Assembly: GCA_016703525.1 (NCBI GenBank)
Contig: JADJBW010000010.1
Location: 1 to 64,000 of the forward strand
Length of the DNA: 64,000 bases
Source: Actinomycetota bacterium
GTDB lineage: Bacteria; Actinomycetota; Acidimicrobiia; Acidimicrobiales; Microtrichaceae
Reading direction: 5' to 3'
The translations under genes were made by a program, and so were the position numbers. Under the pieces are notes generated by a model. It saw only the letters and a list, made by a program, of their open reading frames with translations. It was not told where the DNA came from and did no database searches. Numbering within the stretch: position 1 is the first letter of the stretch; every line of letters begins with the position of its first letter. Below, piece by piece: positions 1 to 7,770 of the stretch.

Positions 1-115
1 GGTCCATGGCCCCGTGCACCACCAGGACCGGTGGCAGGCCCGGCTCGATCGGCGGATAGTCGTCGACCGCGAGGCCGTCGACGGTGGAGGGAATCGCCGG
101 TGGGCGGCGGGTCAC
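1..115 (-). CDS. alpha/beta hydrolase, N-terminal fragment (runs off window)
   Basis: Only the first 38 codons are inside the window. The reading starts with a GTG at 115-113, whose last bases overlap the TGA stop of pyruvate kinase (114-112) in a GTGA junction, so the two genes are probably translationally coupled. The fragment ends with the hydrophobic strand and oxyanion-type turn PVLVVHGAMD, which is the usual first core strand plus HG motif of alpha/beta hydrolases. The catalytic serine, acid and histidine lie outside the window, so substrate and subfamily cannot be named. Confidence 0.6.
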   Translation of the reverse strand, partial: MTRRPPAIPSTVDGLAVDDYPPIEPGLPPVLVVHGAMD

Positions 116-1548
116 GGAACGCGGACGAGGCGCAGGAGATCCGTCGCCTTGGCGCGACTCCCCTGGCCCGCTCCCGCCAGGACCGCCACGACGTCGCCGC
201 TGCGGATCAGCCCCCGCTCGCGCGCCGTCTGCACGAGCGACCACATCATTTCGAGGCTGTCCGCCATGGAGCCGCCGAGGAGCGGTTGCGTGCCCCAGCT
301 CAGCGTGAGCTGGTGTTGGGTTCGCTCGTCGGGGGTGAATCCGAGGATCGGCATCGACGGCCGGAACCGGGCGATCGAACGCACGGTGAAGCCGGTATCG
401 GAGATGCAGATGATCGCGGTCGCCCCCATCTCGGTCGCGGCCCGCCACGCGGCGCCGGTCATCGCGTCGGTGACTCGATCGTCGGCGTCGACATCGTCGG
501 TGCGGCGCGTCGCTCGGAGCCGGCGCGCCCAATTGTCGTAGTCGAATTCACGGTCGGCGCGCTCCGATACGCGCGCCATCGTCTGCACCGCTCCGACGGG
601 ATCGATGCCGACCGCCGTCTCCGCGCTCAGCATGAGCGCGGACGTGCCGTCGAAGACTGCGTTCGCCACGTCGCTCACCTCGGCTCGGGTCGGCGTTGCC
701 GCAGTGATCATCGACTCGAGCATTTGGGTGGCCGTGATGACCGGCCGGCCGAGGGCGACGCAGCCGCGGATGATGCGCTTTTGCAGCGTCGGCAACTCCT
801 CGATGCCGAGCTCGATGCCCAGGTCGCCGCGGGCCACCATGACCGCGCCCGACGCGGCGATGATGCCGTCAAGGTTCTCGACGGCCGCTCGAGTCTCGAT
901 CTTCGCGATCACGAGTGGGCCTCGCGGCGCGGGCTCGGTGCCGACCCGTCGCACATCGTGCGCGGAGCGAACGAAGGACAGGGCCACCATGTCGGCACCC
1001 TCCTCCACGAACGCGTCGAGCTTGTACAGGTCCTCCGCTGTGGGCGTCGCGAGGCCGAGGCGATCTGCTGGCACGTGCAGCCCGGGGCGGCCCTGCAGCC
1101 GCCCGCCGTGGGTGATGCGCACGGTCGCCTGATCGTGGCCAAGGTCGACGATCTCGCAGCGCACGGTGCCGTCGCCGAGCGCCAGCTTGTCGCCGAGCTT
1201 CACGTCTTCCAGAAGCTCGGCGTAGTCGACTCCCAGCACGGCCTGCGTCGAGGCCGGCGCTCCCGGGCGCAGGAGCACGGTCGTGCCGGTCGCCAGGTCG
1301 GCCCCGCCGTCGGCGAACTGCGCCAGGCGAACCTTCGGCCCCGGCAGATCGATCAGGGTGCCCACGGTGCGTTCGGCCTCGCGAGCCACCTGGCGGACGT
1401 GGCGGTACCGGGCGATCGCCTCGGCCAAGGTGCCGTGCGCCAAACCGATCCGAATGATGTCGGCGCCGGCGTCGATCATGCCGCGGAGCACGCCCGGGTC
1501 GTCCGACGCCGGGCCGATGGTGGCGATGATCTTCGTTCTTCGGGCCAT
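112..1548 (-). CDS. pyk: pyruvate kinase
   Basis: Converts phosphoenolpyruvate and ADP to pyruvate and ATP, the last step of glycolysis, in the cytosol. The 478-residue product begins MARRTKIIATIGPAS, the canonical start of the family, so I chose ATG 1548 over the longer open frame to 1587. The catalytic lysine (KIE, 216-218), MVARGDLGIE (237-246) and ATQMLES (273-279) are intact, and the C-terminal domain is present. Two segments are unusual. The usual NFSHG loop reads RIGLAHG (33-39), losing the Asn and Ser that coordinate K+. The usual DTKGPE reads DLPGPK (67-72), placing Lys where K+-dependent enzymes have Glu117 (rabbit muscle numbering). In this family Lys117 marks K+-independent enzymes. 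The downstream hydrolase start overlaps the stop codon. Confidence 0.93.
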   Translation of the reverse strand: MARRTKIIATIGPASDDPGVLRGMIDAGADIIRIGLAHGTLAEAIARYRHVRQVAREAERTVGTLIDLPGPKVRLAQFADGGADLATGTTVLLRPGAPASTQAVLGVDYAELLEDVKLGDKLALGDGTVRCEIVDLGHDQATVRITHGGRLQGRPGLHVPADRLGLATPTAEDLYKLDAFVEEGADMVALSFVRSAHDVRRVGTEPAPRGPLVIAKIETRAAVENLDGIIAASGAVMVARGDLGIELGIEELPTLQKRIIRGCVALGRPVITATQMLESMITAATPTRAEVSDVANAVFDGTSALMLSAETAVGIDPVGAVQTMARVSERADREFDYDNWARRLRATRRTDDVDADDRVTDAMTGAAWRAATEMGATAIICISDTGFTVRSIARFRPSMPILGFTPDERTQHQLTLSWGTQPLLGGSMADSLEMMWSLVQTARERGLIRSGDVVAVLAGAGQGSRAKATDLLRLVRVP

Positions 1549-1693
1549 GACCCTGACGCTATCGCCGCTTGAGCGCGGGACATTCACGGGTTTCGGTGGC
1601 CCGATCGGCCCGCCCCCCGATGGGGAGTTCTTCCGGGTGCCTCAAGTCGAGGCGGGGAACGTCGATGAGACATTGCGACCCGTCTTCGGTCGT

Positions 1694-1736
1694 TCCGGGA
1701 CCGAGGGAACCTCCTCCCGGACCTTCCCTCAAGGAG
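1694..1736 (+). promoter_or_regulatory. leader hairpin and ribosome binding site of the secretion locus
   Basis: A 7-bp stem (TCCGGGA at 1694-1700 with TCCCGGA at 1715-1721) lies just upstream of a strong Shine-Dalgarno AAGGAG (1731-1736), 11 bases before ATG 1748. The hairpin is in the presumed 5' leader of the three-gene operon. The rest of the 1549-1747 gap between pyk and this operon must hold the promoters, but I cannot place -35/-10 boxes with confidence. Confidence 0.4.
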
Positions 1737-1747
1737 CGAACAGACCC

Positions 1748-2248
1748 ATGACTGCCCCCACCACCCCGCAGCGTCGCCGCCGGATCGGCGCCGCGATCGT
1801 TGCCGGCCTCGCCACCTTCGGCATCGTCGGCGCTTCGGCCGCCAGCCTTGGCGGCGTCACCAGCACCACCCTCGGCGCCGATGTCGGCGTCGTGTCGAGC
1901 TGCGACACCGACGGCGTGTCGCTGTCGTTCACCAACAGCTACGACGCGACGCTGGGGCGCTACCAGACGACGACCGTGAACATCGGCGGCATCGCCGCGG
2001 CCTGCTCGGGCAAGGCGCTGTCGATCACGCTGAAGGATGCGACCGGCGCCAGCGTCGGCTCGGGTTCGATCGCCACCCTCACGGCGTCCGCGTCGCAGAG
2101 CGCGACGATCGCGGCCCCGGGTGCCAACGCCAATGCGGTCACCGGCGCCGCATGTGATCACCGGCTGATGAGCCGCCGTCGGGCCCCACCCTGGTGGGGT
2201 CCGACGGTGCCATCCGCCGTGTTCCCCGACCCGATCGGTGTGTCGTGA
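1748..2248 (+). CDS. small exported protein with SipW-type signal segment
   Basis: Unrecognised small exported protein. It starts at ATG 1748 behind AAGGAG. Residues 1-35 are a basic n-region (PQRRRR), a hydrophobic core and an ASAASLGG segment, followed by LGAD. The next gene carries the same SAxSLGG-xx-LGA layout, and such non-classical leaders are typical of substrates of SipW-like signal peptidases. The mature part is a Ser/Thr/Ala-rich, beta-looking domain with two cysteines, about 130 residues. The C-terminus as read (after TGAA) is Arg/Pro/Trp-rich and unlike the rest. A single-base shift near 2150 gives VITG and a stop at 2166-2168, just before a strong hairpin, so the last about 27 codons are probably an artefact. 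The function is perhaps a surface or matrix subunit (inference). Confidence 0.65.
   Translation: MTAPTTPQRRRRIGAAIVAGLATFGIVGASAASLGGVTSTTLGADVGVVSSCDTDGVSLSFTNSYDATLGRYQTTTVNIGGIAAACSGKALSITLKDATGASVGSGSIATLTASASQSATIAAPGANANAVTGAACDHRLMSRRRAPPWWGPTVPSAVFPDPIGVS
2174..2209 (+). terminator. strong hairpin between the two exported-protein genes
   Basis: A 17-bp stem with two G-U wobbles (2174-2190 pairing with 2193-2209) and a 2-base loop. No T-run follows, so it may attenuate transcription or stabilise the upstream mRNA rather than fully terminate. It lies immediately after the stop codon that the upstream gene would use if the suspected frame break near 2150 is corrected. Confidence 0.55.
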
Positions 2249-2997
2249 GACTCTCCACTCCTCGAATCCTCGTCGCTGCCACCGCCTCGCTGATGCTGAC
2301 ATCGGTGCTGGGCGGTGCTGCCGCGTCGTCGCTCGGTGGACTCGCGCCGAACAAGCTCGGCGCCTTCACCTATGGGGCGGCCACCGGGGCGCCGGTGGTG
2401 AGCGCATGGGAGAACTTCAACGGCGCGAACGGCACCAACGTGAACGGCACCACGACCGACGGTGGCGGGCTCACCTGGAGCGCTCCGCGATGCACGTGGA
2501 CGCTGACCGGCAACCAAGCGCGGTCGACCGCTTCGGACTGCCCGCTCGTCGTGAACCCCGCGCTCGTGAACTCCTCGGTCGAGGCGACGATCTCGCGGAA
2601 CGGATCCACGGCCTGGGATGCCGGCATCATTTTCCAATCGAACGCCGCTGCGACACGCTTCTTGTCGGCGGAGTACACCGCGGGGAGCAACGGCTCGCTG
2701 GAGATCTGGAGTTACAACAGCGGCTGGGCGCTGCTCGGTTCCGTCACCAACCTCTACCCGGGCGGCGTCGCCACGGCGCCGGCGTCGATCGTCCTGCGCG
2801 TCGAGTCGCCGGCTCCGGTGTCCCCGGCGACCACGTCGACGCTGCGGTTCTTCATCAACGGAACGCAGGTCACGACGGTCACGCTCTCCGCGGCGAATCA
2901 GGGCCTGTACAAGATCGGCGGTCAGACCCGCAGCGGGGTGTACACCTATTACGACTCCTCGTCGACCTTCGACAACGTCCACGTGGACCAGCCGTGA
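2245..2997 (+). CDS. exported protein with concanavalin A-like (jellyroll) domain
   Basis: The 250-residue product starts at GTG 2245, overlapping the upstream TGA in a GTGA junction. The N-terminus has an Arg-containing n-region, a hydrophobic stretch (VAATASLMLTSVLGG) and AASSLGG-xxxxLGA, the same leader layout as the preceding gene, so both are probably cleaved by the signal peptidase encoded next. The rest resembles LamG/ConA-like lectin or glucanase jellyrolls: an ENF.G opening, WTL.GN, SVEATI, GIIFQS and a C-terminal FDNVHVDQ strand. No catalytic acid pair can be assigned, so I read it as a carbohydrate-binding or structural surface protein. The 3' end overlaps the signal peptidase start, again as GTGA. 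Confidence 0.75.
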   Translation: MRLSTPRILVAATASLMLTSVLGGAAASSLGGLAPNKLGAFTYGAATGAPVVSAWENFNGANGTNVNGTTTDGGGLTWSAPRCTWTLTGNQARSTASDCPLVVNPALVNSSVEATISRNGSTAWDAGIIFQSNAAATRFLSAEYTAGSNGSLEIWSYNSGWALLGSVTNLYPGGVATAPASIVLRVESPAPVSPATTSTLRFFINGTQVTTVTLSAANQGLYKIGGQTRSGVYTYYDSSSTFDNVHVDQP

Positions 2998-3678
2998 CGC
3001 GCACACGCCGCCCCCCGCTTCTCCGCTCGCTCGCAACCCTGCTCATGTTCGCCGCGCTCGTCATCGGCCTGTGGCCAGCGCGGTTCGGCGGCGCCGCGTC
3101 GTTCGTGGTCGTCCGTGGTCACTCGATGGAGCCGTCGTACGAGCTCGGCGACCTCCTCTATGTCCGCTCGGCAAGCGAGTACCGAGTCGGCGACATCGCC
3201 GTCTACCGAATCCCCGAGGGGGAACCGGGCGAGGGACACCTCGTCGTGCACCGGATCATCCGCATTCTCGACGGCGGCCGCTACCAGTTCCAGGGCGACA
3301 ACCGGGAGTTCCCCGACGACTCGCGCCCACAGCGCGAGGATCTCGTCGGGCGCCCCCTGATCAACCTCGGCACGGGTGCCACCCGAGCGCTGGTCGTGCT
3401 CCCGTTCATCCTGAGCGCCGTGCTCGGGATCGCCATCGCCATGATGCTGTGGCCGGCCCAGCGCCCGCTCACCGAGACCGACGATGCCGAGCCGGGCGAC
3501 GAGAGCGGGTCACGCGATGACGCGAGCCCGCTCCCCCAGCGCGTGCCGGCTCTGGCCCGGGTGGTGATGCCGGCGGTCGGCGACCCGCATGGACGCGGAA
3601 CCGGCTGCGCCGTCGATCGAGGATGTGCCCGCCGACATGATGTCGGCACCCGCCGGAGCGGTCGACGCACATCGCTGA
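2994..3678 (+). CDS. sipW: signal peptidase I, ER/SipW type (S26B), one probable frame break
   Basis: Membrane serine protease that removes signal peptides. It starts at GTG 2994, overlapping the upstream stop. It has one N-terminal membrane segment (about 13-30), the catalytic serine in GHSMEP (Ser44), box C/D VGDIAVYRIP, and VVHRI with His86 where bacterial type I enzymes have lysine. GDN (Asp102) and a second membrane segment (about 138-160) follow. Ser-His instead of Ser-Lys is the hallmark of ER, archaeal and SipW-type enzymes, which in Bacillus process TasA-like matrix proteins. The two upstream genes are therefore its likely substrates. The frame as read stays open to 4319 through unrelated repeats. 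A one-base shift near 3585 gives an acidic tail (MDAEPAAPSIEDV) ending at TGA 3676-3678, which I take as the true end. Confidence 0.8.
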
Positions 3679-3724
3679 GTGCCGCCCGGTCGCAGTCCCG
3701 CTCCTCCCCGGAGGCCGCCCGGCC

Positions 3725-3939
3725 GTCTTCTCCACGGATCGACTGCCGTCTTCTCCACGGATCAACCGCGGAGAAGACTTGCTCGCAGGGCACCAAAATT
3801 CTCCACGGATCAATCGCGGAGAAGACTCGTTCGCCGAGCACCAAAATTCTCCACGGATCAACCGCGGAGAAGACGTGCTCGCAGAGCACCGGAATTCTCC
3901 ACGGATCAACTGTGGAGACGACCGGTTCGCCGAGCAGGC
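3725..3939. repeat. 48-bp palindromic tandem repeat array
   Basis: Four consecutive 48-bp units start at 3748, 3796, 3844 and 3892, preceded by a truncated copy at 3725. Each unit contains TCTCCACGGATCAA followed by a near-complement, forming a hairpin with a 5-base ATCAA loop. In the unit at 3748 the arms are 13 bases with one A-C mismatch, and in the last unit that mismatch is an A-T pair. The array lies between the converging signal peptidase and acyl-CoA dehydrogenase genes. The rest of the 3679-3980 gap shows nothing recognisable. Confidence 0.9.
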
Positions 3940-3980
3940 CGGTCGGCACGCACGTCGTAGCGGAGCGATCGGACGGGATG

Positions 3981-5175
3981 TCAGTTCCGGGGCACCTGGG
4001 ACCACGCAACGTCGCGGTCGACGCGCGCCGGGCAGGCCGAGGACCCGCTCCCCGAGGATGTTCTTCATCACCTCGGTCGTTCCGCCCTCGATGGAGTTCG
4101 CCCGGGCTCGAAGGAAGTTCTTGCGGACATCGGTGCCGAACAGCGCCACCTTCGGCTGGTGCATCTCGTACGAGTCGTACGTCATGCCCTCGGGGCCCAT
4201 CAGGTCGATCGCGACCTCGTAGATCGCCTTGTTCAGATCGGCCATCGCCAGCTTCGCGATCGAGCCCTCGGGGCCCGGGGTGCCGAGCCGACGGTTCTGT
4301 GAGGCGCGGAGGTTGGTGATGCGGTTGATCTCGGCGCGTGACCACAGGCGCATGAAGCGGTCGCGGGTGACGGCGTCGGAGGCGTCCGCTCGCTCGCGGT
4401 ACAGCGACAGCAGTTGGCCGATCGCACCGCTGTTGCGCGGCGGTGTGCCGCCACCGATCGAGACGCGCTCGTTCATCAGGGTGGTGATCGCGACCGCCCA
4501 GCCGCGGCCCACGTCGTCGACCCGCATCGCGTCCGGGACGCGGACGTCGGTGAAGTAGACCTCGTTGAACTCGGCCTCGCCGGTCATCTGGCGCAGCGGT
4601 CGCACCTCGACCCCGGGTGCGGCCATGTCGATCACGAACGCCGTCATACCTCGGTGTTTGGGCACCTCGGCGTCGGTCCTGGCGACGATCAGCCCGTAGG
4701 AACTGATGTGCGCCAGCGTGGTCCACACCTTCTGCCCGTTGAGGATCCACTCGTCGCCGTCGCGCTCGGCCTTGCAGGCGAGGGAGGCGACGTCGGAGCC
4801 GGCGCCGGGCTCGCTGAACAGCTGGCACCAGATGTGCTCGTTGGTGAACAGCGAGCGGAGCATCGCGGTGTGTTCGGGTGTGCCGTGCGCGACCAACGCC
4901 GGCGCGCACATGCCGTATCCGATGGGGTTCTTCGCACCGCCCATAGGCCCCCGCGCCTGTGAAACCCGAGCGATGACGCTGCGCTGGAGCTTGGGGCTCA
5001 GGCCGAGGCCGCCGACGCCTTCGGGGAAGTGAACCCAGGCGAGGCCCAGGTCGAACTGGCGACCGAGGAAGGCCTCCTCGCTCGTCTCGCTGGGCGGGCA
5101 GTCGGCGAGCAACTGGTCGATCGCTGCGTTCACCGCGGCTTCGCCGTCGGTCTCCGCTCTGGTCGATTCGGACAT
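3981..5175 (-). CDS. acyl-CoA dehydrogenase (one frame break near the C-terminus)
   Basis: FAD-dependent alpha,beta-dehydrogenation of an acyl-CoA thioester, cytosolic, fatty acid or related acyl catabolism. ATG 5175 opens MSESTRAETDG. FAD/substrate motifs are clear: LFSEPGAGSDVA followed by NGQKVWTT, MTGEAEFNEVYF, and the C-terminal helix SIEGGTTEVMKNILGERVLG. About 398 residues is normal for the family. After GERVLGLPG the frame breaks in a GCGCGC run near 4022-4030. One base removed restores RVDRDVAWSQVPRN and a TGA at 3983-3981, the usual family ending, whereas the uncorrected frame runs into the 48-bp repeats. The start faces the glycerophosphodiesterase gene across a perfect 12-bp-arm palindrome that probably binds a TetR-type repressor. 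Confidence 0.9.
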
Positions 5176-5277
5176 CGTTCCGGCCCCCTGGTGTGTCGGT
5201 TGGTTCGTCGCTCGCTCACGTGTCGATCGCGGGCCCGCGACCGGTCGTGCGACCGCCGAGACCACGAACGCACGAAC

Positions 5278-5303
5278 GGTACTTGACCAACTGGTCAAGT
5301 ACC
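5278..5303. promoter_or_regulatory. perfect palindromic operator (12-bp arms, 2-bp spacer)
   Basis: GGTACTTGACCA and its exact complement TGGTCAAGTACC are separated by AC. The site is in the 168-bp divergent gap between the acyl-CoA dehydrogenase start (5175) and the phosphodiesterase start (5344). Perfect inverted repeats of this length and spacing are typical TetR-family operators, and such regulators often control acyl-CoA metabolism genes. No regulator gene is adjacent in this window. Confidence 0.7.
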
Positions 5304-5343
5304 ACAGCGGCCGCGCTTGGGTCCCGCGGCGTAGTTTGCGCCG

Positions 5344-6140
5344 ATGGACCCGTCGCCGCCACGCCGACCTCATCGCGGTCGACATCCGTTCCTCGACCAC
5401 GACCTGCCGATCGCCATGGCGCATCGTGGTGGCCTGGACACCGGAACCGAGAACACCATGACCGCCTTCGAGCACGCCGTGGGACTGGGCTATCGCTACG
5501 TCGAGACCGACGTGCACCTCACCGCGGATGGCGTGCTCGTGGCGTTTCACGACGATCGGCTCGATCGAGTGACCGACGCGACCGGCGCGATCGCAGACCT
5601 CACGTGGGACCGAGTCCGACGTGCGCGTCGCGGGCGTGGACCCGATCCCCCGTTTCGAGGACTGCTGCGGCGTGGCCCGACCTGCGGATCAACATCGACC
5701 CGAAGGACGATCGCTCCGTCGAGCCGCTCGCAGAAGCGCTGCTCGCCCACGACGCGCTCGATCGCGTGTGCGTGGGCGCGTTCAGCGACCGGCGGCTCGG
5801 CGAGCTGCGGGCCCGATGCGGGCCGGGATTATGTACGTCGATGGGCCCGAAGGCCGTGGCTCGCTTGATAGCGGCCTCGCGCGGCATCGGACGGGCATCG
5901 TTCGTGGAGCACGCAGCGCAGGTGCCGCGCAGTCAGTCGGGCATTCCGATCGTGACGCGACGATTCGTCGACGCAGCGCACCGAGCGGGACTCGACGTGC
6001 ACGTGTGGACCGTCAACGACGCCAACGAGATGCGCGAACTCCTCGAACTCGGGGTCGATGGGTTGATCACCGATCGGCCCGGTCTCCTGCGTGAGGTCCT
6101 GATCGAACGAGACGAGTGGGAGTCGGCGACGACGAGCTGA
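5344..6140 (+). CDS. glycerophosphodiester phosphodiesterase (several frame breaks)
   Basis: Hydrolyses glycerophosphodiesters to glycerol 3-phosphate and an alcohol. It starts at ATG 5344, with no obvious signal peptide, so it is probably cytosolic. The GDPD signature is intact: MAHRGG with the catalytic histidine, GTENTMTAF, YVETDVHLTADG and VAFHDDRLDR. It continues with RINIDPKDD and ends with VHVWTVNDANEMRELLELGVDGLITDRPG. The product is about 266 residues once three reading frames are joined. Breaks fall near 5620-5630 and between about 5660 and 5685. For example, two missing bases would give FEDLLRRWPDLRI. Because every block of the fold is present, sequence error is more likely than decay. 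It is divergent from acyl-CoA dehydrogenase and probably shares the operator at 5278-5303. Confidence 0.85.
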
Positions 6141-6149
6141 CCTCCGAGG

Positions 6150-6165
6150 GCCGGCGCGCGCCGGC
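6150..6165. terminator. 16-bp GC palindrome between convergent genes
   Basis: GCCGGCGCGCGCCGGC is a perfect palindrome in the 39-bp gap between the converging phosphodiesterase and FAD-linked dehydrogenase genes. It can form a hairpin in either transcript, so it may act as a shared terminator, though no T-run is present. Confidence 0.4.
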
Positions 6166-6179
6166 GCCGGGCGGCGAGA

Positions 6180-7580
6180 TCAGCCGGGGAAGATCACGCC
6201 CGGGTTGAGGAGGCCGCCGGGGTCGACGGCGTGCTTCACCGCGCGCATCACCTCGATGTCGGCCGGTGAGCGGTACGACGGCAGGTGCCGACGCCGCGTG
6301 CGCCCGATGCCGTGCTCGGCGCTGAAGGTGCCGCCGAGTGCGATGACGAAGGCGGTGACCTCGTCCTCCAGATCGGCGACGCGATCCCTGCCGACACCGG
6401 TCGCGTTCAGGTGCAGGTTGTGGTCGCAGACGTGGCCGAACACCCACAGACGGGCCGCATCGTCGTGGCCCGCCACCAGCGCCTGGACACCCGCGATCGT
6501 CTGCATGACCGCCGATCCAGGAACGGACACGTCGAACCGGCACAGGTTGCCCAGCCGGCCCACGGCGTCGCTGATCCGGTCACGAAACGACCACAAGCTC
6601 GCACGGGTGGGCGGATCGGAGGCAACGGCCGCACCGGTGACGCCGGGCAGGCAGTCGATGGCGGCGGCGACATCCCGGAACGGCTCGGGATCGCGCCGGG
6701 CCTCGACCAGCAGCGCCGCCTCACCGGGCACCGGCACCGACCGGCCGGATTCGCGGGCGACGAGCTGCAGGCAGTCGGCCGAGACGAGCTCGGCCACCTC
6801 GACGCTCGCGACGTCGCGACGCAGCGTCCAGGCCCCGTCGACCGCGGCGCCCACGGTGTCGAAGCCCACGAGGGCGGTCGTGATGCCGACGGGATCGGCG
6901 ACGAGGCGCAGCCGCGCAGCCGTGATGATGCCGAGCGTTCCCTCGCTGCCCGACAGGAGGCTCACCAGGTCGTAGCCCGAGTTGTCCTTGCGGAGACCGC
7001 CGAGACGATCGATCACCCGCCCGCCGGCGTCGACGAACTGCGCGCCCGCGACCTGATCGCGGGCGGTCCCGTGGCGAAACACGCGCGTGCCGCCGGCATT
7101 GCTGGCGATCGTGCCGCCGACCGTCGCCCGGTCCCGTGACGCGAGGTCGACGCCGAAGCGCCAGCCGCTGCCGCCGAGCCGTGCCTCCAACTCGGCGAGC
7201 GTCACGCCGCTCTCGGCGGTGATCGCGCCCTCGCGTCGGTCGAAGTCGAACAGGCTACGCAGCCGTTGCGTCGACAGGATCACCCCGGGGCGGTCGGGGA
7301 TCGACCCGCCGACCAGCCCGGTGTTGCCGCCTTGCACGGTGACGGGCACCGCGTGGGCCGCGCAGCAGGCGATCACCTCGGCAACCTCGCGGACCGTGCC
7401 CGGGAGCGCAACGACGGCACCGGCCGGTGCCTCGGTGCCCGACCAGTCGACCCGCCACTGCAGCGACCGCTCGGGATCGGTGATGAGCGCGCCCGAGCCC
7501 ACGGCTGAGCGCAGCGCCGCGACGGCTCCGGGGTCGAGCGCCTCGTCGCGAGACGTCGAACGGTGATCGGTCGGGTCCAC
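6180..7580 (-). CDS. FAD-linked D-2-hydroxyacid dehydrogenase (GlcD/D2HGDH-like)
   Basis: Flavoprotein oxidising a D-2-hydroxyacid such as D-lactate, glycolate or D-2-hydroxyglutarate. The 466-residue product starts at GTG 7580. The N-terminal PCMH FAD domain shows VTVQGGNTGLVGGS (about 100-113), ATVGGTIASNAGGTR and LRKDNSGYDL. The C-terminal FAD-linked oxidase domain has GHVCDHNLHLN in place of the usual GHVGDGNLH, then SAEHGIGRTRR and LNPGVIFPG at the end. The GDG to CDH change is next to the metal/substrate-binding histidine and could shift substrate preference. Converges on the phosphodiesterase gene and diverges from the transglycosylase gene. The 190-bp gap on its start side (7581-7770) contains nothing I can name. 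Confidence 0.88.
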   Translation of the reverse strand: MDPTDHRSTSRDEALDPGAVAALRSAVGSGALITDPERSLQWRVDWSGTEAPAGAVVALPGTVREVAEVIACCAAHAVPVTVQGGNTGLVGGSIPDRPGVILSTQRLRSLFDFDRREGAITAESGVTLAELEARLGGSGWRFGVDLASRDRATVGGTIASNAGGTRVFRHGTARDQVAGAQFVDAGGRVIDRLGGLRKDNSGYDLVSLLSGSEGTLGIITAARLRLVADPVGITTALVGFDTVGAAVDGAWTLRRDVASVEVAELVSADCLQLVARESGRSVPVPGEAALLVEARRDPEPFRDVAAAIDCLPGVTGAAVASDPPTRASLWSFRDRISDAVGRLGNLCRFDVSVPGSAVMQTIAGVQALVAGHDDAARLWVFGHVCDHNLHLNATGVGRDRVADLEDEVTAFVIALGGTFSAEHGIGRTRRRHLPSYRSPADIEVMRAVKHAVDPGGLLNPGVIFPG

Positions 7581-7770
7581 CCGTCGAGTTTCGCATCGCC
7601 CCGAGGGTCCGCCGCGCCGACCAGCGCGCGTGAGAGGGTGGCGCCCCCCGAATCGGTGGACTACAACAACGGCCGATCTGCGCGTCGCGTCGCTGTGCGG
7701 TCGACGGACCGGGTCACAACCGTCGGCCCGCGGCCGATGTGGATCACACGGCTACGCGCCAGGACTCACC

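Noticed and set aside
31..1572. A 513-codon plus-strand frame over pyruvate kinase.
   Set aside because: Antisense shadow; the minus strand carries all pyruvate kinase motifs.
3725..3939. CRISPR array.
   Set aside because: The whole 48-bp unit repeats, so there are no unique spacers, and no cas genes are present.
3679..4319. Continuation of the signal peptidase frame through the 48-bp repeats.
   Set aside because: It is antisense to the well-conserved end of acyl-CoA dehydrogenase and has no family similarity. A frame break near 3585 explains the missing stop.
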